Shown here: one piece after another, positions 8,876 through 16,720 of the stretch | Position numbering within the stretch: position 1 is the first letter of the stretch | Layout: the number at the start of each line of letters is the position of its first letter | DNA from: Thiobacillus sp. | Lineage (GTDB): Bacteria > Pseudomonadota > Gammaproteobacteria > Burkholderiales > Thiobacillaceae | Assembly (NCBI GenBank): GCA_024709685.1 | Contig: JANJWF010000129.1 | Location: forward strand, 1 to 33,622 | Length of the DNA: 33,622 nt | Direction of reading: 5' to 3' | Notes under the pieces: model-generated | The model's input: only the letters and a program-made list of their open reading frames with translations | Database searches by the model: none | Told to the model about the DNA's origin: nothing | Made by a program: the position numbers and the translations under genes

Positions 8876-9391
8876 CTAGCGCACTGTCGGCATGAATACC
8901 CAGTCCGAGTACTTCGCCTTGCCTTCGAACCCCCTCTCCAGAAGCCGGAAGTTGCCCTTTTTCAGGGGTTCCGTCTCGGACAGGCTGTACACCCCGTAAA
9001 TCTCGCCGTTCGGGCCGCTGACGAGACCCCACTCCGTGCTGCCCGTCATCGGATCAGCGTAAATCTTCCTGAGATAACGCCTGATGCCGGGATAGCGCGG
9101 GTCGAGCAGCAATTCCTCCAGGTTCAGCGGGTAGCGCCTGCCCTGGCGCGGCGTATTCGCATAGAACTGTTGGAGCGCGTGGCGGAACTGGCCGCCGACA
9201 AAGAGCAATTCCTGCTCCTTTTCCCGCTTCATCGCCGTGTGCCAGATCTCCCCCGCTGCCGCGAGGGCGATGCTCATCATGGCGACCAGGATCAGCAGGC
9301 CGATATAGCCGAATCCCCGTGCGCGGCCGGTTTGGGGCTGGCACCCAACGCGGGAGGGAAAGCAGACCTGAGTTTCGTGGCGGACGCTCAT
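8876..9391 (-). CDS. Atypical pseudopilin-like protein lacking Glu5
   Basis: 171 residues. The ATG at 9391 lies seven bases after the stop of the preceding pseudopilin gene. After a 27-residue basic leader comes a prepilin-like site, RG/FGYIGLLILVAMMSI. The hydrophobic helix is present, but the glutamate normal at mature position 5 is glycine. The globular part (KREKEQELLFVGGQFRHALQQF, RYPLNLEELLLDPRYP, IYADPMTGSTEWGLV) resembles small PulG-like proteins. In standard type II systems the tip pseudopilin GspK also lacks Glu5, but it is much larger. A tip or initiator role is an inference. It is the last gene of the secretion operon. Confidence 0.78.
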   Translation of the reverse strand: MSVRHETQVCFPSRVGCQPQTGRARGFGYIGLLILVAMMSIALAAAGEIWHTAMKREKEQELLFVGGQFRHALQQFYANTPRQGRRYPLNLEELLLDPRYPGIRRYLRKIYADPMTGSTEWGLVSGPNGEIYGVYSLSETEPLKKGNFRLLERGFEGKAKYSDWVFMPTVR

Positions 9392-9398
9392 GTCGTCA

Positions 9399-9785
9399 CT
9401 ACCAGTCCAGGTACGCCGAGCCGTCGCGGGCCTTGCCTTCTGCGCCGCTCCTGACGTCATACACGCCACCCAGTTCCACCTGCTCGGGCGGAACGGTGAT
9501 CCAGGTCGTGTTGCTTTCCGTGATCGGATCGGTCGGCACGTTGCGCAAATACTTGCTGGCAACCAAGTCGTCGAGGGCATCGGGATACCTGCCCTTGTCG
9601 CCATAGTACTTGTCGAGCACCTGCCGCAGCAGGGTCAGGTTGGCGTGCAGCACTGCCTCCTTCGACTTCTCGATACTGGCGAAATAGCGCGGTACCGCGA
9701 GCGTCAGCAGGGTCGCGATGATCGCCATCACCACCAGCAGTTCGATCAGGGTGAAACCGGATTTTCGCCGCCGCAAGCTCATCAT
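9399..9785 (-). CDS. GspG/PulG-like pseudopilin
   Basis: 128 residues. Two adjacent ATGs (9785, 9782) follow a strong AGGAGG that overlaps the stop codon of the upstream gene, so translation is tightly coupled. The prepilin cleavage site is KSG/FTLIELLVVMAI, with Glu5 present. The globular part has VLDKYYGDKGRYPDALDDLV and NVPTDPITESNTTW, as in small pseudopilins. It would be processed by a prepilin peptidase, which is not encoded in the window, and inserted into the inner membrane. It is probably a minor subunit of the pseudopilus, since a more typical major subunit is encoded at the operon start. Confidence 0.85.
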   Translation of the reverse strand: MMSLRRRKSGFTLIELLVVMAIIATLLTLAVPRYFASIEKSKEAVLHANLTLLRQVLDKYYGDKGRYPDALDDLVASKYLRNVPTDPITESNTTWITVPPEQVELGGVYDVRSGAEGKARDGSAYLDW

Positions 9786-9795
9786 CGTTTTCCTC

Positions 9796-10284
9796 CTACC
9801 AGTAGCGGTAGGCAATTCCGTTCAGGCCGACGCCCGGCGCCAGCGAATACACGTCATATACATCCGCCCCTTCCTCGGGCGCGTCATGGCTGCTGGCGTA
9901 ACTCCGCTTGCCCCAGGTTTCCTCATCCGGCTGCGCCGGATCGGCAAACAGCGGGTCGCGCGGAATTCGGCGCAGGAAATAGAGCTTTTTTTTCCGGTCC
10001 GGGCTGCTTGCGTCCGGCACCCCGTCGACCAGGACCTTGAGCGACTCCGGGCAGGACGACGCCTCCAGCGACTGCACGATGCGTCCATCCTCGACCGCCT
10101 GCATGTACGCATCCAGCGCGGTGCGTATCTCGCGCAGGGCCAACCGCAACTCCTGCTCCTTGCTGCGCTTCGCCACCACACCCGCCAAGGGAAACGCCAC
10201 GGTCGACAGCAGGGCGACGATGGCAACCGTCACCACCAGTTCGATCAGGGTGAAGCCGGAACGCGGCGGGCGGCGGTTGATCAT
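9796..10284 (-). CDS. Type II secretion pseudopilin-like protein
   Basis: 162 residues. The ATG at 10284 overlaps the secretin stop in an ATGA, giving translational coupling. A longer frame upstream is only the secretin region read out of frame. The leader is short (MINRRPPRSG) and the cleavage site is G/FTLIELVVTVAIVALL, with Glu5 present. The mature part has KRSKEQELRLALREIRTALDAY, a sequence also echoed in the two following proteins, and RRIPRDPLFADP. Two cysteines would be unusual for a filament core; I see one, in EASSCPESL. It is likely a minor pseudopilin. Confidence 0.83.
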   Translation of the reverse strand: MINRRPPRSGFTLIELVVTVAIVALLSTVAFPLAGVVAKRSKEQELRLALREIRTALDAYMQAVEDGRIVQSLEASSCPESLKVLVDGVPDASSPDRKKKLYFLRRIPRDPLFADPAQPDEETWGKRSYASSHDAPEEGADVYDVYSLAPGVGLNGIAYRYW

Positions 10285-12590
10285 GGGGCCACCTTGATGA
10301 CATGCGGCGCCGGCAGATTGGCCGCCAGTTCCTCGCCGCCGGGGCCGCTGGGAGCAAGGCGGCCGACCACGATCTGCGATTGCGGATGAGCGGCGATGGC
10401 CTCGAAGGCCAGCGTGACGACACCGCCCGATCCGCTGGTGCCAGCGGGTCCGATCTCGGCGAGGTCGACCCGTATCTGGCCGCTCGCCTGATCGATGGTC
10501 TTGCTGAAGGTGGTCTGGGCATTGTTCTGCTTGAGAAAATCGCCTTCCGTGACATCGACCGCCTTGAATACCGCAGGGTCGTAGCTGACCAGCAGGCCCA
10601 TGCGGCTCACCGCCTGGACCGACTGTGCGTTCAGCGTCAGGCTGATCGTGTCGCCCGGCTTCGCTTCGCCCGGACCCTGCCATGACAGCGCGAGTGCCTG
10701 CGCCGCGGGCGCAGGCTGGGGAACAGGCGCAACGTCCCGGCGCGACTGCGTCGGGGAGACCGTGCGTGCGGCGGGTGCAGCCGCTGCCGTGGTGCTGACG
10801 GCCACCGCGCCAAGCGGCTTCATGCTGAACAGCTCGCTGCGAAGGCTGGCCTCGGTGCCGGACCAGTACTCCACTTCGCCGGCGTCGTGAAGGCGTGCAC
10901 TACCCACGATGCGCGGGGTGATGGCCAGTACGATTTCGGTCTTCTTGCCGTCCTTCTTGTGACTGGAAAACAGATGCCCGAGCACCGGAATCTGGCCGAG
11001 TCCGGGCACCTTGCTGGCGGTCTTGCGATCCTCGTCATTGATGAGGCCGGCCAGAACCTGAGTCTCGCCGTCTTTCAGGCGCAGCACGGTGGTCGCGTTG
11101 CGCGTGCCCACCTCGTAGGCGAGTGTTCCCGACTGCTCGTTGGGGACCTCCTTGATGATGGAACTGACATCCAGCCCCACCTTGATCACCACTTCGGCGT
11201 CGAGATGGATGTCGGGCTCGACCTCGAGCTTCAGCCCGACATCCAGGTACTGCACGCTGCCGGTAACGACCGGAGTGCCGGTCGACACCGGCGTCACTGC
11301 ATTGGTGATCACCGGCACCCGGCTGCCAATCATGATCTTTGCCTTCTCCCGATTACGCACCCGGATGCGCGGACTGGCGAGAACGTTGGTATCGCTGTCC
11401 TCGAGCTGCAGTTTGAGGGTGGCACTCAGCGGGCTGGCCAGCAGGTCGTCCCGGTTCAGCTCACGCAACTGGCCGAGCGTGGCCGCTGTCTCCGGCGTGG
11501 CGAGTGTGAAGCTGTTGGGCCACTTGATCCCGAGCTCGCTCAGACGCGTGGTGCTCACTTCCAGCACCTCCACTTCCAGCATCACCTCCGGTTCGGCGAC
11601 GTCCTGGTCGGCGACCATTTTTTCCGCCAGGCGGATCGCGTCCGGCGTGTCACGCATCACGATGGAATTGGTTTTTTCGTGGATGAAAATATCCTTGGTC
11701 TTCAGCAGCGTCTTGATCATGGTCAATATCTGCTTGGGGTCGGCATTGGTCAGATGGAAGCTCCTGACCTTGAGATCCTGATAGTCCTTGAGCTTGGCCG
11801 GCGTGCTCGGGTAGATGAACACGGTGTTGTCGCTGATGACCTTTTTTTCGAGCTGGTTCTGCAGCAGGATCAGGTCGATGGTGTCCTCCACCGACACGTC
11901 CCTGACGAAGACCGAGACTTTCAGATCGGACTTGACGTCCTTGTCCAGCAGGACGTTGATGCCGCTGGTGCGCGAGAGCGCCTCGAACACCATCTTCAGG
12001 TTGGCGTCGCGGAATTGCAGCGTGACCGGTTTGGTGAATTTCGCCTTGAGCGAGGGCTCGGCCAGCCGCTGCTTCGCCTCGTGCTGTTCGATCTGCCGCT
12101 GCATCAGCAGCGCCTTGCCGTTTTTCGGGTTTTCCAGCAAGACCGGTTTGAGGGCTGCACGGGCAGCGTCGAGATCGCCGCGCTTGAGCCTGGTTTCAAC
12201 CTCCTCCAGGGCGGCATCATGGCGCTTGTCCATTTCCAGCGCCTCGAGACCGAGCCTGGCACGGCTGTTGTCCGGATCGATCGCGAGAATGCGCATGTAG
12301 ATCGCCTGGGCAACGTCCGGGTGATCGCCGGCCCGCTCGCTGCTGGCGGCATCGAGCAGACGGTTCACGGTATGCTCACGGTTGCGCAGAAGATCGGCTC
12401 GATAGGTGAGATTTCGGGGGGCAGCCCGGGTCGCCTCCGACAATTTCGCGAGACCTTCCTCGTCGCGGCCCTGCTGAATCAAGGTCAGGCCGTCGCGGTG
12501 CAATTCATGACCGGCGCACCCCGCCACCAGGACGGCGAGCAGAGCAAGCCATGCGATTCGCCCTCCGTGCCAGGCATTCGAGCGCCTCAT
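10281..12590 (-). CDS. Lipoprotein secretin with C-terminal cohesin domain
   Basis: 769 residues. The ATG at 12590 overlaps the upstream stop (ATGA) behind GGGGGAGAC. A lipobox LVAGC puts the lipidated Cys at 25, so the protein should self-target to the outer membrane. Residues 40-150 or so are TPR-like. An STN/secretin N-domain follows (VTLQFRDANLKMVFEALSRTSGINVLLDKDV), then N-domains (MIKTLLKTKDIFIHEKTNSIVMRD) and the secretin channel (RVPVITNAVTPV, LAYEVGTRNATTVLRLKDGETQVLAGLI, VPGLGQIPVLGHLFSS). The last 138 residues (from about 632) form a cohesin-type domain (LSWQGPGEAKPGDTISL, GLLVSYDPAVFKAVDVTEGDFL). Cohesins bind dockerins or other protein ligands; on a secretin it may sit at the cell surface or in the periplasm. 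The channel call is firm. Confidence 0.93.
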   Translation of the reverse strand: MRRSNAWHGGRIAWLALLAVLVAGCAGHELHRDGLTLIQQGRDEEGLAKLSEATRAAPRNLTYRADLLRNREHTVNRLLDAASSERAGDHPDVAQAIYMRILAIDPDNSRARLGLEALEMDKRHDAALEEVETRLKRGDLDAARAALKPVLLENPKNGKALLMQRQIEQHEAKQRLAEPSLKAKFTKPVTLQFRDANLKMVFEALSRTSGINVLLDKDVKSDLKVSVFVRDVSVEDTIDLILLQNQLEKKVISDNTVFIYPSTPAKLKDYQDLKVRSFHLTNADPKQILTMIKTLLKTKDIFIHEKTNSIVMRDTPDAIRLAEKMVADQDVAEPEVMLEVEVLEVSTTRLSELGIKWPNSFTLATPETAATLGQLRELNRDDLLASPLSATLKLQLEDSDTNVLASPRIRVRNREKAKIMIGSRVPVITNAVTPVSTGTPVVTGSVQYLDVGLKLEVEPDIHLDAEVVIKVGLDVSSIIKEVPNEQSGTLAYEVGTRNATTVLRLKDGETQVLAGLINDEDRKTASKVPGLGQIPVLGHLFSSHKKDGKKTEIVLAITPRIVGSARLHDAGEVEYWSGTEASLRSELFSMKPLGAVAVSTTAAAAPAARTVSPTQSRRDVAPVPQPAPAAQALALSWQGPGEAKPGDTISLTLNAQSVQAVSRMGLLVSYDPAVFKAVDVTEGDFLKQNNAQTTFSKTIDQASGQIRVDLAEIGPAGTSGSGGVVTLAFEAIAAHPQSQIVVGRLAPSGPGGEELAANLPAPHVIKVAP

Positions 12591-13114
12591 GTCTCCCCCG
12601 TGCCGATCGTCTGCTTGATGTTGAGCGGCAGATAGGTCATCTCCAGCCACCCGCGCATCAAACGTTCTACCCGATACGTGTTTTCGAGCACCTCGCCTTC
12701 CGAGACGGTGTAGATCCGCTCGCTCCTCACCAGCAGAATCACCTGCTTTCCATCTTCCACATAACGACCCAGATAGCTGTATGGCATCGGCGGCGCGGTA
12801 GGCGGGGGCGGTGGCGTGGGCTTGCGTGGCGGGGGCGGTGAGGGCGGCGGAGGCGGGACGTACCAGGAAGTCACGCTGAACGCACTGCCGACCTTTGTCT
12901 CGGCGTCCGCCTTGGCATCCGGCCGGGCCAGCCGCTCCAGTTCGACCCGCAGCGCCGGCGCAGGCTGCGGCTGCAGCGCCGGCTCTGGCGTTGGCGGCGC
13001 GCTGGCGTGCGCCTGCCTGGTTTCGGCCTGCTGCCCCTCGTTGGATGCGGCCAGGAAGATCGCAGCGGCCGCCATCGCGACCAGCACCCGCTGATGCCAG
13101 GGCTGCATTTTCAT
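12587..13114 (-). CDS. PilP/GspC-like secretin-linking protein
   Basis: 175 residues. The ATG at 13114 overlaps the upstream stop (ATGA), with GGAG upstream. One N-terminal membrane helix (VLVAMAAAAIFLAAS) is followed by a Pro/Ala-rich linker and a long run of prolines at about residues 88-115. The C-terminal domain has YSYLGRYVEDGKQVILLVRS, then RIYTVSEGEVLENTYRVERL, as in PilP and GspC homology regions. Such proteins reach across the periplasm and join the inner-membrane platform to the secretin N-domains, and the gene sits between PilO-like and secretin genes as expected. The proline run gives the low-complexity DNA at about 12,790-12,860. Confidence 0.8.
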   Translation of the reverse strand: MKMQPWHQRVLVAMAAAAIFLAASNEGQQAETRQAHASAPPTPEPALQPQPAPALRVELERLARPDAKADAETKVGSAFSVTSWYVPPPPPSPPPPRKPTPPPPPTAPPMPYSYLGRYVEDGKQVILLVRSERIYTVSEGEVLENTYRVERLMRGWLEMTYLPLNIKQTIGTGET

Positions 13115-13668
13115 GACGGCTGCTCCAGGTAGAGCACCAGTCTGATCTTGGCATCCACCAGGGGATCGCCGACTTTCTGGCGCTCGAACTGCACGTGCTC
13201 CAGCGAGGCGATCGGGACATTCGCGCCGGTGCTCGCCAGAAACCGGCGGATCTGCCCGTATTCGCCCTTGACCGGCAGCGTCATCTGCAGGCGGATCAGT
13301 TTTCCGATCTTGTCGCGGCTCGGCTTGTAATCGCCCTGATCGAGGCTGAGCCCGCAGCTTTGAGCGGTGGCGGAAATCTTGCCGATCCAGTCGGGCGAGC
13401 TTCTTTCGTCGGGAAATGCCCGGTAGAACTCGGCAAGCTGCTCTGCCGCCGGACGCTCGTTGGCAGACAACTGCCTGCCAGCCCGCGCAATCCGCTCCTG
13501 CAGCGAGGCCGCGCTGTGGCGAGCCTCTTCCAGACGCTGCTGCGCGGGCAGCACCGCGGAAAAATAGAGCGTGGCCGACATCACCCACAAACCGATCCCG
13601 ACCATTCCTGGCAAGCCGAGCCGGCCCAGCCGGCGTCCGATCGAGCGGCGAGTCAGCCGGGCCGTCAT
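13111..13668 (-). CDS. PilO/GspM-like inner-membrane assembly protein
   Basis: 185 residues. The ATG at 13668 overlaps the preceding stop by ATGA. A basic cytoplasmic tail is followed by one membrane helix (LGLPGMVGIGLWVMSATLYFS), a coiled-coil stretch (QQRLEEARHSAASLQERIARAG) and a ferredoxin-like periplasmic domain (LRIQMTL-type strand LIRLQMTLPVKGEYGQIRRFL, then IASLEHVQFERQ). This is the PilO layout. PilO-like proteins form dimers with PilN-like partners in the inner membrane and align with PilP/GspC. Position and order (M, N, O, P, secretin) support the call. Confidence 0.83.
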   Translation of the reverse strand: MTARLTRRSIGRRLGRLGLPGMVGIGLWVMSATLYFSAVLPAQQRLEEARHSAASLQERIARAGRQLSANERPAAEQLAEFYRAFPDERSSPDWIGKISATAQSCGLSLDQGDYKPSRDKIGKLIRLQMTLPVKGEYGQIRRFLASTGANVPIASLEHVQFERQKVGDPLVDAKIRLVLYLEQPS

Positions 13669-14207
13669 GGCGCCCCCACCTTCCAGACGGCGAGCAGGGA
13701 AAAGCGTATGGGCTTCTGCGGGTCCGTCTGCTGAACCTGATGGTTTTGCAGGAGCACACTGTCGAACGCGTCACGCTTTCCGAGTTGCCTGACGTACTCC
13801 AGCATGGCGTCGAAATTCTTCGCCTCCGCACTGATCGTGACCGTCCCCTTGCGAAGGTCCGGCTCCATCGACAACAGGGCGATGTCTTTGCCCCCCGACG
13901 ACTCCACCGCCTTGAACAGCGTGTCCCAGGGCAGGCTCAGCTGGCGCAGCACCTGGTTGGCATGCTGCACTTCCAGCGCCTGTTCGCGTGCTGCATCCGG
14001 GGTGACCGGCCGCAGTGCGCGCGCACGGTGACCCGCCAGGCGCTCGTCGTGGTCCACCCGTGACTCCCACAGTTCGATGCGCTGGCCCAGCTCATGGTAA
14101 TAGCCGCCCACCAGGACAAGCGCCAGCAGGGCCGATGCCAGCATGGCGAGCCCAAGCCAGGGGAATGGCCGGGTGCTGCGCTGGTAATCGAGGCCAAGCG
14201 CGCGCAT
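13665..14207 (-). CDS. PilN-like inner-membrane assembly protein
   Basis: 180 residues. The ATG at 14207 lies four bases after the stop of the PilM-like gene, with GAAGGG overlapping that stop. The short cytoplasmic start MRALGLDYQRS (the segment that in PilN binds PilM) is followed by a membrane helix (LGLAMLASALLALVLVGGYY), a coiled coil and a periplasmic domain with LSMEPDLRKGTVTISAEAKNFDAMLEYV. That last stretch is typical of PilN and GspL periplasmic domains. It is expected to link the cytoplasmic PilM-like protein to the PilO/PilP layer. Confidence 0.82.
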   Translation of the reverse strand: MRALGLDYQRSTRPFPWLGLAMLASALLALVLVGGYYHELGQRIELWESRVDHDERLAGHRARALRPVTPDAAREQALEVQHANQVLRQLSLPWDTLFKAVESSGGKDIALLSMEPDLRKGTVTISAEAKNFDAMLEYVRQLGKRDAFDSVLLQNHQVQQTDPQKPIRFSLLAVWKVGAP

Positions 14208-14211
14208 GGGA

Positions 14212-15054
14212 TCACCCTTCTGCCGCCATGAGAAGGTTCCCCTCGTCCGCCGGCGCGGTGCCATGTTGCGGCTTCGGCGCCAGCAGGTGGAACTGCCAGC
14301 GGTCGTTTTCCGGAAGCTTGAGGTCGCCCACCCCGGACGCCCACAGGAACACGTCGCGGGCCGTCGCCTCCGGGTCGGCCAGATACGCTTCGCGCTCCAG
14401 GATCTGCACCAGCTCCACGCGCCAGGCGGGACCGATGCGCATGCTGCGGACGCGTACCCAGCGCCCACGGTCCAGCAGCGCGAGCACCAGATTGCCCGGC
14501 TCCAGCAGGGTCAGCCACGTGTGGCGGCCACGCAGGCATCGGCGGTAGTCATTGCAGACCGCCATCAGGTCCGGCTGGATCGAGTCGAGCCGCATTCCCG
14601 CTGCGGCAAACGCCTCGCGCAGGGCGCCCGGCAGCGCGGCGTCCACCGCACTCGCCAGCCTCGGCATCCCGGCGCGCACTTCGCTCACGCGTAACCCCCA
14701 CTGCACAGCTGCCTCGCCATACACCCGCTCGAAGCAGTGGCGCGCGAAGGCTGTCTCCTCCTCCGCATCGCCGAGGGCATCGCTCCATGGGACCAGCACA
14801 TAGCGCACCAGGCGGCTGGAGAGAATCACCCGCGTACGCGCAGGGCGGCCGGGCGGTTCCGTCAATACCTTTTCCAGCGCCTGCACGGCGCCGCGCCACG
14901 GCGCCGCATCCTGCCCCGCGGCCGCGGGAGCCAGCCACTCGTTCCGCACCGTGGTGCGCATCCCGTGCAGCGTCAGCCTGCGCTCGGTGCGGGTCAGGTT
15001 GACCTGGTCGGGCGCCAACTCGACCTGCAGGGTGTTAGTCCGAAACCGTGACAC
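14212..15054 (-). CDS. PilM/GspL-like cytoplasmic assembly protein
   Basis: 280 residues from a GTG at 15054. This start overlaps the last 20 bases of the ATPase gene and is preceded by AGGAGATC, which decides it; a later ATG would remove the first beta strands (LQVELAPDQVNLTRTERR). The protein has no membrane helix. It resembles the divergent actin-like PilM/GspL cytoplasmic domain (TRVILSSRLVRYVLVPW, GMRLDSIQPDLMAVCNDYRR), though conserved ATP-binding motifs of PilM are not obvious. It should bridge the secretion ATPase and the PilN-like protein. The assignment leans partly on gene order. Confidence 0.75.
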   Translation of the reverse strand: MSRFRTNTLQVELAPDQVNLTRTERRLTLHGMRTTVRNEWLAPAAAGQDAAPWRGAVQALEKVLTEPPGRPARTRVILSSRLVRYVLVPWSDALGDAEEETAFARHCFERVYGEAAVQWGLRVSEVRAGMPRLASAVDAALPGALREAFAAAGMRLDSIQPDLMAVCNDYRRCLRGRHTWLTLLEPGNLVLALLDRGRWVRVRSMRIGPAWRVELVQILEREAYLADPEATARDVFLWASGVGDLKLPENDRWQFHLLAPKPQHGTAPADEGNLLMAAEG

Positions 15055-16720
15055 GATTGATCTCCTGCAACGAGGTTTCGCCTGCGCCGACCATGTCCAG
15101 CGCGATTTCGCGCAGGAAGCGCGTACCGGCGCAACGGGCCGCCTCGCGGATGAGGCGGACCGGCTGGCGCGCGATGATGAGTTCGCGGATTTCCTCGTTC
15201 AGATGGAGGATCTCGCCGATGGCGCGACGCCCCTTGAAGCCGGTGCCGCGGCAGTGGCCGCAGCCACGTCCGGCGCGAAACCGCATGCCGGCCGCCTGCT
15301 CGGGGCCGATGCCGGAATCGGCGAGCAGTTCCGCATCGGGCTGGACGTCGACCGCACAGTGAGGGCAACTCACACGAACCAGCCGTTGGGCCATGATGCC
15401 GTTCAGCGCCGAGACGAAGCTGTAGGGATCGACGCCCATGTGGATGAAGCGGCCGATGACGTCGAACACGTTGTTGGCGTGCACGGTGGTGAACACCAGG
15501 TGCCCGGTGAGCGCCGACTGCACGGCGATCTGCGCGGTCTCCGGATCGCGGATTTCACCCACCATGATCTTGTCCGGGTCGTGGCGCAGGATCGAGCGCA
15601 GGCCGCGCGCGAAGGTCAGTCCTTTCTTCTCGTTGACCGGGATCTGCAGCACCCCGGGGAGCTGGTATTCGACCGGGTCCTCGATGGTGATGATCTTGTC
15701 CTGGCCATGGTTGATCTCGGTGATCGCGGCGTACAGCGTCGTCGTCTTGCCGGAGCCGGTGGGCCCGGTCACCAGCAGCATGCCGTAGGGCTCGCCGGAC
15801 AGCCGCCGCAACTGGGCGATGCACTGCTCGTCCAGCCCCAGCGAGACGAGGCGCAGGCCCTTGATCTGGTCGGACAGCGTCTGCTTGTCGAGGATGCGCA
15901 GCACCGCGTCTTCGCCGAATATGCTCGGCATGACCGACACGCGGAAGTCCACCTCGCGGCCGTGCACCGACACCTTGAAGCGGCCGTCCTGCGGCACCCG
16001 GCGCTCGGCGATATCGAGTTCCGACATGATCTTGATGCGGGAAATCACCTGCTCCGCCAGCTCCAGCCCCGCCACCGAACCAACCGTCGTCAGCACGCCA
16101 TCGATGCGGTACTTGATGGCGAGCCCGGCGGGACCGGTCTCCAGATGGATGTCGCTGGCCGCAGTTTTCAGCGCGTCGTACAGCGTCGAATGGACCAGCT
16201 TGACGACCTGGCTGGTGCCCTCGCTGATCGTCTTGAACGAAAGATCCTCGACCACCGCGCCGGCCGTGGCGGTCTTGCCCTCCGCCGGCAGCAGGCTGTC
16301 CATCGCGCACAGCGTTTCCTCATACTGCGCAAGATAGGCGGCCACATCGGCGGGATGGGCGAGGCGCCAGGAAAAGGGCACATCGATGCGCTGCTCCGCC
16401 CACGCCTGCAGCCCGACCTCGAACGGGTCGCCCATCACCAGGATGAGCCGCTCATGCTCGTCGCGCAGCGGCAGGCATTCCCGCGCCATCGCCTCGGCGA
16501 ACGGCAACGCCTCGAAGGCCGGCTTCATCCGGTACAGGTCTTCCATCTTCGCGACCGGGTAGTGCATGGCCGCCCCCAGGGCCTCGACAAAGGCCTGAGC
16601 ACCCAGAGCGGACTGTTCCTCGAGCACCTCGACCACGCGCCGCTGCGCCGGACCGGCCAGGACGCGTGCCGCCTGGACCTGTTCTGGAGTGAAGCGGGTG
16701 CAGACATCTGCCAGGTTCAT
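15035..16720 (-). CDS. gspE: GspE/PilB-type secretion ATPase
   Basis: 561 residues. The ATG at 16720 overlaps the platform gene's stop (ATGA). An N-terminal GspE/PilB (MshEN-like) domain of about 150 residues is followed by the ATPase core: ASDIHLE, Walker A GPTGSGKTT (319-327), the Asp box IEDPVEYQLPGV, Walker B IMVGEIRDPET (385-395), and His box LVFTTVHAN. A tetracysteine site is present (Cys452/Cys455 and Cys487/Cys490), as in zinc-binding GspE. It forms a cytoplasmic hexamer that drives pseudopilus assembly. No retraction ATPase (PilT) is present, which fits a secretion machine better than a retractile pilus. Confidence 0.96.
   Translation of the reverse strand: MNLADVCTRFTPEQVQAARVLAGPAQRRVVEVLEEQSALGAQAFVEALGAAMHYPVAKMEDLYRMKPAFEALPFAEAMARECLPLRDEHERLILVMGDPFEVGLQAWAEQRIDVPFSWRLAHPADVAAYLAQYEETLCAMDSLLPAEGKTATAGAVVEDLSFKTISEGTSQVVKLVHSTLYDALKTAASDIHLETGPAGLAIKYRIDGVLTTVGSVAGLELAEQVISRIKIMSELDIAERRVPQDGRFKVSVHGREVDFRVSVMPSIFGEDAVLRILDKQTLSDQIKGLRLVSLGLDEQCIAQLRRLSGEPYGMLLVTGPTGSGKTTTLYAAITEINHGQDKIITIEDPVEYQLPGVLQIPVNEKKGLTFARGLRSILRHDPDKIMVGEIRDPETAQIAVQSALTGHLVFTTVHANNVFDVIGRFIHMGVDPYSFVSALNGIMAQRLVRVSCPHCAVDVQPDAELLADSGIGPEQAAGMRFRAGRGCGHCRGTGFKGRRAIGEILHLNEEIRELIIARQPVRLIREAARCAGTRFLREIALDMVGAGETSLQEINRVTVSD

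Noticed and set aside
10285-10683. Longer form of the third-from-last pseudopilin
   Set aside because: The extra frame is the secretin gene read in another frame; the ATGA-coupled start at 10284 gives a proper prepilin leader.
12790-12860. Repeat-like low-complexity DNA
   Set aside because: It encodes the proline-rich linker of the PilP/GspC-like protein and is not a separate repeat element.
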